Made by a program: the position numbers and the translations under genes
Shown: in pieces, positions 37,884 through 49,000 of the stretch
How the letters are laid out: each line of letters starts with the position of its first letter
Numbering within the stretch: the first letter of the stretch is position 1
The notes under the pieces: generated by a model
What the model was told of the DNA's origin: nothing
What the model saw: the letters and a program-made list of their open reading frames with translations, nothing else
Databases searched by the model: none
Source of the DNA: Rotaria sordida
Taxonomy: Eukaryota; Rotifera; Eurotatoria; Philodinida; Philodinidae
Direction of reading: 5' to 3'
DNA: 64,000 nt
NCBI GenBank assembly: GCA_905250125.1
Contig: CAJNOL010000221.1
Location: 62,001 to 126,000 of the forward strand

Positions 37884-39565
37884 GGGAATTTAAACGTATT
37901 CTATTTCCTATTCTATCAAAAAATATATCCCCACTTCGACCATCAATAACAAGTGCATCATATCGTGATACAAAACAATATGAAGCTTTATTTAGCGAAA
38001 GTTGTGCACAAATTCAAGAACAAATAATTTATCATCGTTGGCCATTTTGTCCAATTTATTTATTACATATTAATACATATTGTCATATTGATTATTTTGC
38101 TATACCAGCTGAAATAGCTCTTGTTGAAACAACATTTTGGCCACAATTATATGAAAGTAATATTGATGTACAATCAATGAATATAACAAAAAAAATTAAT
38201 GAACATTATGAACGTCATTCAAATTTATCAAAACGTTTTTGTTTAATTACGGATGATTTTCATGATTTTGTTCATCCAGGTGATCAATTACCAACTGGTT
38301 ATCAAGCAGATATTCTCGAACATTCAAGACGAACTCATGGTTTGAAAATATTTTATTTATTTTTTCATTTTTTTCTGCACTTGTTTCATCAAAACGAGTT
38401 ATTTTGATAGAGAAAAACAAGCGAGACGGACGTTTTTTATTCGATGTGTTCAGTATAACTTACTTCTCAAAAGATTACCTTAACTAAAATATCTTCATCG
38501 TTATATTTTGAAATGAGATTAACAGTTACTATCTTAATAAACTGTACAGATCATATTGTCTTTAGTTTGAAGAAAATCATAATTTTAACAATTGAGTTTT
38601 TTATGAGAAAAGAAAAAGACAATATTTGTATTTGTTTATTTTAAATCAATGATAAAGAATAAATTCTATTGTATTGTATTTCTCCTTACGATATTTATTT
38701 TTCTTTTTCTGATTCATTTTAGGTTTACCATGTACCCCATATGAAAAAATTGGTACACAAGATTATAATCAATTATTAGATGATTTAAATGAAATGCTTG
38801 ATTCATTATGTGATTTTCGTAATCAAATTCATAATGAACCAATGCCAATGTTTTGTACAATGGAATCATTTTGGTCAACAAAAGCTGCACTTGATTGGCT
38901 TTATGATCAACCATCAACACGAGATCGTAATGATGATTATACATTATATCCAATTGAAGCATTAATTGCTGTTATTTATGAAAATTTCTATAATCAAGTT
39001 CAATTTAAATGTGATCTTGGCGTATTAATGGGGTTTATATTTTAATTATCGAAATAATAATAATAATGATAACGATGTCTTTCTTTTTTGTCTTTAGTAA
39101 AACTCCTCAACAACCTGTACTTCATTCTCGTGCATGTGATTATCATGCTATACTTGAGAATAAATATTGTGCTATGGCTCATGTAAGTTTATCTATTGAT
39201 TTAATATTATCGCTTTTGTTGTTTTTTTTTTTTGTTAAAACAAAAAGGTTCGTGATTTAGCAAAATATTATATTTCATTAATGGCTTATTTATTCTATAC
39301 ATATTGTGATCATAATTCATCAACATTATTACCTTATATAAAAGTAACATATCAAGGTAATTTATCACTACAACAAGAAGCATATTGGTCTGGTAAAAAA
39401 AATGATCAATATAAAAAAATAACAAATAATAATTGTTTAACATTTAATGGTACTTTATTATCATCATTGAATATAAATTCAAATGATAAATCATTTGATA
39501 ATAATAAAAATTCAATTAAAATAAAAAAATATGAATATAATCGAAACAATTCAATAAGTATGTAA
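37802..39565 (+). CDS. MAEL: Maelstrom-domain protein (piRNA pathway), HMG box absent
   Basis: Four exons (37802-38339, 38723-39032, 39098-39182, 39248-39565) join in frame to 416 aa. A ten-Asn run (18-27) follows a short Ser-rich start. Residues about 80-330 match the MAEL domain, an RNase H-like (DnaQ-H) fold. FAIPAEIALVE corresponds to the vertebrate LPCEIG block, DDFHDFVHPGDQLPTGYQAD to ADFHSFINPGEIPRGFRFH, PMPMFCTMESFW to the PPIYCKSDD block, YPIEALIAVIYENF to TVEDLVVGIYQQKF, and RACDYHAILENKYCAMAHV to RCKWHEENDILFCALAVC. All six signature residues are present: E104, H154, H179, C224, H299, C307. Maelstrom acts in germline nuage and the nucleus in piRNA production and transposon silencing. 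The usual N-terminal HMG box is not in this model; an upstream exon remains possible. The tail after 345 is low complexity. Confidence 0.85.
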
Positions 39566-40027
39566 AATTATTAATGAATGTTCCAGAAAAAGAATTGTAC
39601 TAAATCTAGGTGTCTTTCATAAGCATAAAAAATTTTCTTTTATATGTCAAAAGATATAGAATTTCATGTTGCCCAAAACTATTGCCTTTATTTTTTTTTT
39701 CGAACAAATTTAACTTTGTCAACGTCAAACTTAAAAGATTTACGTTTACTTCGTCATTCAATTACGATTTCATATTCTCTGTTGACGCCTACTGATTTTT
39801 GTAAAGCCTTCGCTTGTCAAAGTCAATGCCAGAAGTAAACTATTTACTACCATTAGATAGAGAATTTAGGGTTGTGTATCTCATTGCGACAACCTGAGAT
39901 CATCGATATGAAGTTCTTCTATACGAAGATTGTCCAATGCTTTTTCAATCATCTTCATTTCTAAGTTTTATTTCGGCGATCATTTCTTTTGTTCACTATT
40001 TCTGAATATTTATTGTATATATATATA

Positions 40028-40643
40028 CAGGGTGCGTAAAAATGTTTTTCCAGGGAGGTAACACTATAGTTTCAAATAGCACACATAACTAACTTTCTAC
40101 CAAATTAAAGCGCGTCGAAAATGGGATTTTTTGATACTAAATTGTAAGAGTTATCAAAACTTTCTGATGTNNNNNNNNNNGATACAATATATATTAAATA
40201 AGAGTAGATAATAATATTTAGAAAAATGAATCAAACTTCAAGTTCTACTTTTAGTTGATAGGACTATAGTTCTCTACAAGATAACATGTCTCTGAGATAT
40301 TCATGACATTCCTTAATGAACGACATCCATATGGAGAAACGTTCACAAATAGTTTTTCGCCATCTCCTAAGGGAGAACTACATAAAAATGACTTTCGGGA
40401 TTTTCTTCAGATTTTTGTAATTCAGTCAAAAAATGTCATGGCGAGCTCAGAGACGTGACATTTTGAAAAGAATTACTTATTCTGTCGCTCCCATTTAATC
40501 AAAGCGAGCTTTTATTTTCGAATTCTGGATGCTAAAACACTAGATTTGGCGATTTTTAACTCGCTATTTGGGCTTGTTATGTGTGTTATCATTACGAAAA
40601 AAATTCAAAATTAAATTTGTATGATCAATTTTTGAAACCACTG
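40028..40643. mobile_element. Probable mariner-like MITE containing an assembly gap
   Basis: The left end CAGGGTGCGTAAAAATG follows a run of TA. The right end, read on the other strand, is CAGTGGTTTCAAAAATTG. Inner pairs face each other: AATAGCACACATAAC (about 40075) with GTTATGTGTGTTATC (about 40575), and GTCTCTGAGATATTCATGACA (about 40289) with TGTCATGGCGAGCTCAGAGAC (about 40435). The 10-N gap sits inside the left arm, as expected where an assembler struggles with a hairpin. Confidence 0.4.
40171..40180. other. Assembly gap (10 N)
   Basis: Ten undetermined bases. True length unknown. Confidence 1.
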
Positions 40644-41718
40644 TGTTAGACTCCTACAAAGTCATGACTTTTTAACTCGGAAGATGTTTTCTTTGTTTTT
40701 TTTTTCGATTTCATGTTACTTGACTATTGGATGGATAGTTTTCGTTTATTGAACGTTACAATTGTCAAAAATAAATGCTACATAATCCAAGAATAAAATT
40801 GACTTTCTGAAGACCGATACAAAGCTCTAACACATTGATAAATTGAATCAATATAAACAAAATAATAACAATATTTTTACATTCAAAAAACCGATCACAA
40901 ATATGATGAGAAGTTTTTTTGGTTTTTGAAAAAATTTTCAATAAGAAAAAATATTATAAAGAATAATAAACTAAAGATATTCACCTTGTTATCATGATTA
41001 AAATAATTCTAAATATCAATCAGGAATAATAGTAAATGTCAACTTTAGGAGAAAGAATTATAACTGATGTTAATGATAGGATCGACAGGACAAATTACAT
41101 GTTTAAAAGACTAATTATAAAACAAAGAAGAAATCATAAGCATAATAATTTTTATTTTTGTTATCATACAACTAGTGAATGATTTGATATTTTTTTATAT
41201 GTACTTACAAAATATTCATAATAAAATAAGCAGTAAAATTTTTAAAATATATACACACTTATTGAACCTCATATCACTAATCTATTACGATGAAGTATTA
41301 TTCGGTTTCTTTTTTTTTTTTTTTGTTTATTTTTAGAATCTCACGATAATAATAAAGTAACAAAATATGGAAACCTTTTTTTTTCTGTAAATGACATTTC
41401 GATGTCTCATATTGTTCGCATATAACAAATATTGAACTTGTCAATTATCTTCAACTATGATTGGTAAGTACATGAGCTTTCAATTCATTTTTTTGTTATG
41501 CGTAGGCGTTTGAGAATAACAGATTATCTATTGTATAAGAAAAGTGCTTACCATTTTCTTTTTCTTATATATAGATAATTGATGCTAAAAATTATTGAAG
41601 TAGACCAACTGATCGAAGTTCGAAAAAGACTCCCTGCGGTTACAAGATCATTAACTATAAGAATAAAACAATTCTTAAGAAAGAAAAGGACAAAAAAAAG
41701 GGGACAGAGAAAAAAAAA

Positions 41719-41757
41719 GAGAGAGAGAGAGGGAGAGAGAGAGAGATAGAGATAGAG
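41719..41757. repeat. GA-rich low-complexity tract
   Basis: (GA)n with interspersed GGA and GATA units, about 135 bp upstream of the neuropeptide start codon. GA tracts can act as promoter elements, but this is only positional. Confidence 0.85.
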
Positions 41758-41891
41758 CGCAAGAATAATAGCAAAATATAAAAAACTTCTTATATTCTCT
41801 TCATCTCTTTTCATATTCGGAAAAAATCTCATACAGACACATCTCTTCTCTTTTTGTGTCATTTATCTTTATCATACTATATCAATAAATA

Positions 41892-42320
41892 ATGCCTCAT
41901 CGTTTATCATTGACATTGATATTTTTTTCAATAATATTATTTCAAATTTCATATATTTATACAACTCCAATTATTTCTGGAACAACAACTCATATTATTG
42001 ATGAAAATGACGATGAATATCAACATGCATACAATGGTTTTATTTATTATATTAAAAATATTCTTGATGAAAGAAATATATATGAACAAGCAACACTACT
42101 TAATCAATTACGTGAGTATCTTAATCGTATGTGTATTGCTGGAACTTTTGGACCATCACATGCTGATGCATGTCAACGTATAGCTGATGTTATTCATCAA
42201 ACTTATATACATAATCATCGAAATGATGATGAAAACAATGATACATCCAATGAAACACACGGAATACAAAAACGTTTCTTTTGTAATGGTTTTATTGGTT
42301 GTAAAAATGTTTCTGGCTGA
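41892..42320 (+). CDS. CCAP-like amidated neuropeptide precursor
   Basis: A single exon of 142 aa. Residues 1-24 or so form a signal peptide (RLSLTLIFFSIILFQISYIY, then a TTP cleavage region). The middle is acidic and helical, with a Cys pair in RMCIAGTFGPSHADACQRIA. The last residues are a Lys-Arg processing site followed by FFCNGFIGCKNVSG and the stop codon. A C-terminal Gly next to the stop is the standard amidation donor, so the predicted product is FFCNGFIGCKNVS-amide with a disulfide. FCNxFxGC matches crustacean cardioactive peptide (PFCNAFTGC-amide) and the molluscan CCAP/conoCAP relatives, some of which carry extra residues after the second Cys. Such peptides act on G-protein-coupled receptors in gut, heart and moulting circuits. 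The family call rests on one short motif. An AATAAA follows shortly after the stop. Confidence 0.7.
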   Translation: MPHRLSLTLIFFSIILFQISYIYTTPIISGTTTHIIDENDDEYQHAYNGFIYYIKNILDERNIYEQATLLNQLREYLNRMCIAGTFGPSHADACQRIADVIHQTYIHNHRNDDENNDTSNETHGIQKRFFCNGFIGCKNVSG

Positions 42321-42484
42321 CTGTTAAATAAACAATATGGTGTAAAAAAGAAGAAAAAAGTTAAACAATTAATTAAACGCGCACGAGAATATTATTGTGA
42401 AGTTTTATTTCGAAGAGATGCATAATAATAAAAAGAAATTAATCCTCGTGTGTTTTTTTTCTTTTTGTTTTTTTTTCTTTTTAT

Positions 42485-44645
42485 TTATTTATTCATTATT
42501 GACAAAAGTATATTACTCTCACGAATACCACTTTCTAATGCACCATGAACAGTTGAATAGGCTCTTGCACTAGTTGCTTCACCAGCAAATTGTATTCTTG
42601 GAATCTAAAGAATGAAACAAAGAAAGAAAAAAAAAAGCATATTTTAATTCATCATTTTCTAATTATCATAAATGCATAAAAATTCATTTATATCAATATA
42701 TCGATTTTCAATAACTAATTCCTGTCTAATAAAATTATTTTTGATGTTTTTCTTGATAGAATTAGGCGATTCATCACTATTATAAATACCATTACGGAAT
42801 ATAAAATATTCTGATTTTGTTTTTTTTTTCTATGAAAATTAGAGTCATACCCCGTCTGGTGCATAAGTAGCTCTTAATTGTTCTCCATCTTTTGTCGATG
42901 ATTTTATCGAATAATATGAATAAGATCCACGAATAAATTTGTTTTTATACCATTCACTTCTAAATATAATTCCAAAGGAACATAAAATTATAAGAGTCAT
43001 ATGATAATGAGAATGTTATGTTACTTTAGTACACGAATTAGTGGATTTAATTTGAAAGATATATTCAAATAATAACATAAAACTTCATGACAAATTTGAC
43101 CAATAATATATTCACTAAGATCTTCTAATAAAACAGCAGCTGGACCACCAAACCAACAGATTAAAATAGGAATATTTGTTGATGGTAAAACTACATATCG
43201 ATGAATGGCTTCAATAATAGTATTTATTAGTTGAATATCAATTTTTTCCGTCTTTAATAAGTTTTTCAATGAATTAGAAAATTCAATCGACTTTTGTTTT
43301 TGTGCTTGCAATAGAATAATATCGCCAACATTTTCCGGCCAAAACGATTTTTCATAGATCATTATGACCTAAAGAAAAAGTTTTGAAATTCTATATTTTT
43401 TAATAAATAATTATTTTACTTTATTTATTACATCAAAGCCAAGATTATTAATTGCATCTTGTTTTTGTTCAATAAGTTCAATTTCATCAACAAATATTGA
43501 AGAAAAATTTTCTTTTAAATAACCTAATGAACTAGTCCATATGATATGATCACATAATATTGCACTTATTTGTTGTTGTTGTTCCGATGTTCTATCATGA
43601 TGTCGAATATTAACAAGTAATTGATGATTTTCTTTAAGATATTTTACTCGAATTACTTCAGAATTTAAACGAATTCGATTATCATCTGGTATAAATGATT
43701 TCATATAGGATATGAATGGACGATAACCACCATTTTTAAACTCAATTTCATATAATCCATTGAGATATTCATATGATCCATATTCTAAATAGAAAATGTA
43801 ATTTATATATATATATATAAAATTAAACAATCTATTCTACCTGCTAAACTTAAATCAGATAATTTAAAACAACCATTTTCAATAAGTTCACCTTTATTGA
43901 AAAAATCACAAAATGCATCAACTAAATTGTCTAAAGAAGGTATTGCAGATAATAAACGTTGTTTCAAATGTTCGAGAAGATAATCCGACAATGGATAATT
44001 TTTTGGTATTGTTGTATCACCAAATATAGATCGAGCTTCATCAAGTAATTCTTCCCATACAATTAGAACTTGTCTTATTATTTCTGGATCAACTATAGTT
44101 CGATCAGATGTTATAGCAAGTATTTCTATATAAACAACAACAACAAAAAAAAAAAAGAAAAAGAAAATACACAATAATAGAGATTATATTTAATTAATCA
44201 ATTTTAGAATTTTTCTTTTCTTTATTATTCAATTATTTCTCGAAACAAAACATACCATTACTTTTAATATCTGTAACAGGTAAAATACAATCCAATGATT
44301 TACAAATTTCATAAAGAAGATTATTTGTTTCTCCATGAATAAATTGTGCACCCTATTAATATTATTACTAACATTAAGAATATGACAAAAATAAAAAATA
44401 ATTATTCGTTGTTTACCAAATCAACAGTAACATTCGGAACTGTTTTTGAAATCATAGAAATTAATAATAATTATTTGAAATATAAAAATAAAAAAACAAA
44501 AATTACCTGCATCAATTGTACGAATACGACCACCTATATAATTTTGTGCTTCAATGAGTAAATAATCAACATTTGAACCTAATGTTTTAGCCGCAGCAAG
44601 ACCTGCTGCACCACCACCAACAATGATTACCTTGACAGACTCCAT
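42485..44645 (-). CDS. FAD-dependent polyamine oxidase-type amine oxidase
   Basis: Nine exons give 493 aa: 44645-44507, 44439-44417, 44352-44256, 44125-43841, 43784-43420, 43368-43025, 42959-42851, 42604-42485; the exon count is eight, the second being a 23-nt microexon. Skipping the microexon breaks the frame; including it gives RIRTIDA-VPNVTVDL-GAQFIHGE, exactly the family block. The N-terminal Rossmann motif is VIIVGGGAAGLAAAKTLG and the GGRIRT motif follows. LGFDVINKVIMIYEKSFWP holds the Lys conserved near flavin N5. The C-terminus, IQFAGEATSARAYSTVHGAL then ESGIRES, is the usual FAD and substrate block. Polyamine/spermine oxidases convert polyamines to aldehydes with H2O2 release. No secretion signal or clear peroxisomal tripeptide is seen (ends SIMNK). 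Polyamine versus spermine preference cannot be read. The start Met at 44645 directly precedes ESVKVIIVGGG. Confidence 0.87.
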
Positions 44646-46084
44646 TACATACACGTCTATATTTGCTTATTTTTAGTTCTTCTATCTTGTTTTTTTACGC
44701 CTCTCTACAGATATATATGTAATCAGCTCACCTTGTTATTATTTTCAGTTAATAGTAATAGATATACACTTACTCTGTAAAGTAATTTTTCTTTTTCTTT
44801 TATCATAAAACGAAATATTATTCACAAATCAATAGAACCAGAAGTGGCCTTGTTTTTTATACGACTGTTACCAAGCTTTTTTATTATTACGAATTAGATA
44901 GATTGAAGCTAAACTATAGAGAAGAAAAATTAAAGAATTAGAAGAGAATTCAAATACCTTTATCTTTAAATATTGATTTTGTAAACATAAAGATTACAAT
45001 ACATTTTGTGCTTCTATTGATTAGGAAATTTCATTTTGTTCTTGTGTTTGTTACGTCAATTGAATCTTATTAATTAATTGAATAAATTAAAAATCACAAT
45101 AAAAGTAAAAAGATTAAGAATCATTTTGTTTTTCGTTCAATCCAAAATAATTATGTTAATTAAAGAGAAAATTTATAAAACACCAAAAAAAAAATATACA
45201 TATATAAATTTTCTTTGATTAATATAAATTATCATAATACTAACATATGATAATTAGTTTGAAAAGTCGAAAATTATTTTGAGAATGATACTCAAAATTA
45301 ACAAGAAATCTTTTCATGCAAATATTCTTTTGGTCTTATATATTTCTATAACACATAACATACAACAACAAAAAAGACATTTTTAAGCCTAAAGGCATCA
45401 ATGAGCTGATGGTCAATTAAGGCATAATATATCTTAGTAGAACATTGAAACGTAATTAAATTCAATAAGTGATACTTGTATCATTAAATCTATGTGGTAT
45501 TCTATGGTATTGTTCTTATATTTTTGTAGGCGAGAATAAGTCTTCTCTTCATCAACCCTCATCCTCATCCATGCCTCAAGGTAAATATCATCTATAGAAT
45601 TTAATAAAATTTTAATATTCTCATAAAAATAGATTTTTTCATCGTCAACTCCGACTCAAATCTGCCTTCAGGCTAAAAGAAATTCTTGCTCGTATGACAT
45701 ACAATATGCACGTAATTTATATTTTTATTAATCATTTTCATTGATATTTGTTTTCTACTGCAGAATCACATAAAAACTTTGAATTTTCAATTTTATATAA
45801 TGCGTAACATATCAATATTCAATTATGTCACATATCTATTTTTTAATATTACCTGGTATTTCTATTCATCTCGTTGATATTTTTACAAATTTTGACATAA
45901 CAATAAAATTTATCGAAAAAAAAAACAAAAGTCAATCCAAATAAATGCTATTCAAACAATTGTTATATATTCTATAATATTCAAATAGAGATTTCAATTT
46001 ATATATTTATTTCCATAAGCCCAACTTAAAAATTATATCACAATGTTATTCAAAAAAAACAAATAAAATAAAAAAAAAATTGTC
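44646..46084. other. Intergenic, no gene seen
   Basis: AT-rich spacer between two minus-strand genes. A short run of CATC-type triplets lies near 45550-45575. No reading frame or element was recognised. Confidence 0.5.
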
Positions 46085-49000
46085 CTAAGCAATAGATCCT
46101 AAACCTTTTTCAAGTATATTAAGAATAATAACATAAATAGGAGCAAATTCTTTTTGTTGTCGATTTCGAACTGTTTGAACATATGTTTCTAATGTTCCTC
46201 TAAAAAATAAAAACAAAGATATTTATTCAAAATAAATCTCAAAATAATAATAAAAAAAAAAAAAACAATATACTTGATCATTGCTAATCGATCACTCATA
46301 TTCGGATGTTCATCAAGCCATTGAATATATCGAGTTATTGACCAATTCATTACCTTTCAAAAAATAAATGAAAATAGAAAAAAAAAAAAACAAATCATTA
46401 TATTCATACTTGATGTGGTGAACGCATTTCAATTGGTGCTCTTGAAAATAAATGATGAAGAACAATATCATATGGAACAACATCACCAATAGCTGAATTA
46501 TTTTGAAATTCTTCTGTATTTAAAATTAATAATGATCGAAATGCTTTTAAAATTTTATAATGTTTTCCTAAATCTATTAATCGACGACAAAATGGTGATA
46601 AAGCAAGTTCAATTTGTGCAAAATCAACAACTAAACGTAATAATCCACCTTCACCTAATGGTCGAACAAGACTAATATGTTCCATAAATAAAATAATTGC
46701 TCGACATGCAATTGGTGCAAGACTAAAAAATGATAAAAAAAAAAAAAAAAAAAAAAAAGACAAAACTATTTTTATAAAATATATTAAACTTACTTTTCAT
46801 ACATAAAATCTTTACATTGAAATTCACTAAAATAATCTTTTTGTATACGTATTATAAATTCTTGTAATTCTTTCATATATAATGAACTTTGAGAATCTGA
46901 TTGACTTGCAGCTGATCTATGAAAAACAAAAACAATTCAAAAAAAAAAATCTTTTTATTTTAGATTTATTAATTATTTCATACTGCGAAAAATCTTCTGT
47001 ATGAATTGTAGCAAGTATAGCTTCAATACAATCGGCAACAGAATTAAGAAATGGATGAATTGCTGTATTCATTAATGAATGAACACACTAAAACAACAAA
47101 AATTAGAAAAATATAAATTTTCATTCTCGTTTTGTTTTCTGCATATTTTCATACTTGTAAAGCATCAGTAATACGTGTCGTTGCATTTAATGAAAGATTT
47201 TGTTGTTCAGAAAGCATCTAAATAAAAAGATATAAGAAAACTTGTTTTTATTTTTGTCTTCATTAATGATATTAAACCTTATTTATCATTGAACAGAAAT
47301 TATAAAGAATATTAATTGCAGCTATATTACGTAATTGAGCTGGTGTTGGTGCAGAAACAACTTGACTTCCTTCACTATCCGTACAAATCTATGATAGAAA
47401 ACAAGAAATACTTTTTTGTTTTTTAATATAGATTCTTTTGATATTCATGTCATACCGATTGTTCGCATCTATAAAGAATATATATATATATATATATTTA
47501 TAATGAAAGACATTTAATTAATTAAACTTACTTTGCTGCAAATAATTGAATAGCTTTAGCTATATTACGTGCTACTTTATTAACTAATGCTTCACTAACA
47601 GTTGAAACTGATAACTCACTAAAAACAAAAAAAGAAAAATGATACAAAATTTTTGAATTAATAAATAAATTTTGATCTTATATTTTAGAATGTCTTATGT
47701 TTTCTTCACAAAGAAAATGATGTAATTTAGTTTTCAATACAGATAATTAAATGTAGGATTGTATGGCTCTAAAAGTCGTAAAGTGCGTCACTTCTGTATG
47801 TAAATGAACAATTTGCTTTTGTACTATGTTGACTTTCCCACTTACAGGAGAACGTTTTCAACTAATCAATCGCATTCTTATCGAAATTCAGTGGATTGTA
47901 GGTAATCAACTATGCTGATTTTTCAGAAAAACAAACTTTCCTCCAAAATTTTTTTTTTATCTGTCCAAATTATAGAGCATATCAAATTACCTAGAAAATG
48001 GTAACTTTTTCTCTGAGCAAATCCAAAATAAATTTGGCAAAATGTTTGTTATGCTGAAAAATCAGTATATAAAAACCTAAGAGGATTTCTTATGGTCAAT
48101 AATCCGTAATAAAGTAACTTTTGATAAGATAGCAATTGATCAGTTGAAAATGTTTCCTCGTTAGAGAAAAATAGATTAGAATACCGATCTTACAAGAATA
48201 AAGTTAAAATACTCAAGTTTCAAACAAATAGATATATTATGAAATTCTTCTATAATATTAAATCTTTTTGTAGAAATTGACAAGTTTAATTCTAGGTCAG
48301 ACCTGATGAACTGTAGAAAACATTCTCTAATCTGTTGAAACATTTTTTTTTGTTCTAGTTTTAGCAAAAAGATTTCCAGGCTTGAAAAGTCCTTGCTCTA
48401 TTCTAGGAATTTCACTTCAGAGTATTCTTTTATTGAACTACTGTTCCTAAAGCATTAAAAAAACAAAAGAACTTCGAACAGCTTAGTTCCTGCGGCTGTA
48501 CCGTTGGAATAGTTCTTCTAATAGAATCTGATCTGAACTGGGAGCTGATCGACCTCTACATATTACATAAATCAGAAAAAATTGAGCTAAAAAAAAAAAC
48601 CTGTCAGAATGTAAAATAATGAATACACTATTGATATTATAAATTTTTATTGTTTAAATTTTAAAAATACAACGAATAGATATTCTTTCTAGATGAATTC
48701 TTTTCATTAAATTCTTCTTACTTAATCATAACTTTAATAAGATTTTCTAATTCTTGTTGTGTTGGTAATAATTTTGCTGTACTACTACTAAACATGAGAT
48801 TAATTGGATCTGATAAACGTGATAATGATATTGATAAATAAGATTTTTCGAATATATCAAAACATTCATTTAATTGTATATTTGTTCTAATAACAGAAAA
48901 AAAAAATAACAACAAACAATTCAATATTAATTAACAAAATAACAACAAACTTTTGTTTTTCATCTGGTTGTTCGGAATCATGTAATTCTTCATCTATAAT

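Larger units (their letters stand above)
39566..41891. other. Intergenic region with probable foldback element and assembly gap
   Basis: Between the Maelstrom-domain gene and the neuropeptide gene. It contains the repeat at 40028-40643, the N run at 40171-40180 and a GA-rich tract just upstream of the neuropeptide gene. No other gene was recognised. Confidence 0.5.

Noticed and set aside
38714-39443. Minus-strand frames opposite the Maelstrom-domain gene
   Set aside because: Rich in Met, His and Asn as expected from antisense of AT-rich coding exons; no conserved motifs.
41548-41862. Minus-strand 104-aa frame with LYLSLSPSLSLFFFL
   Set aside because: It is translation of the GA-rich tract; low complexity, not a protein.
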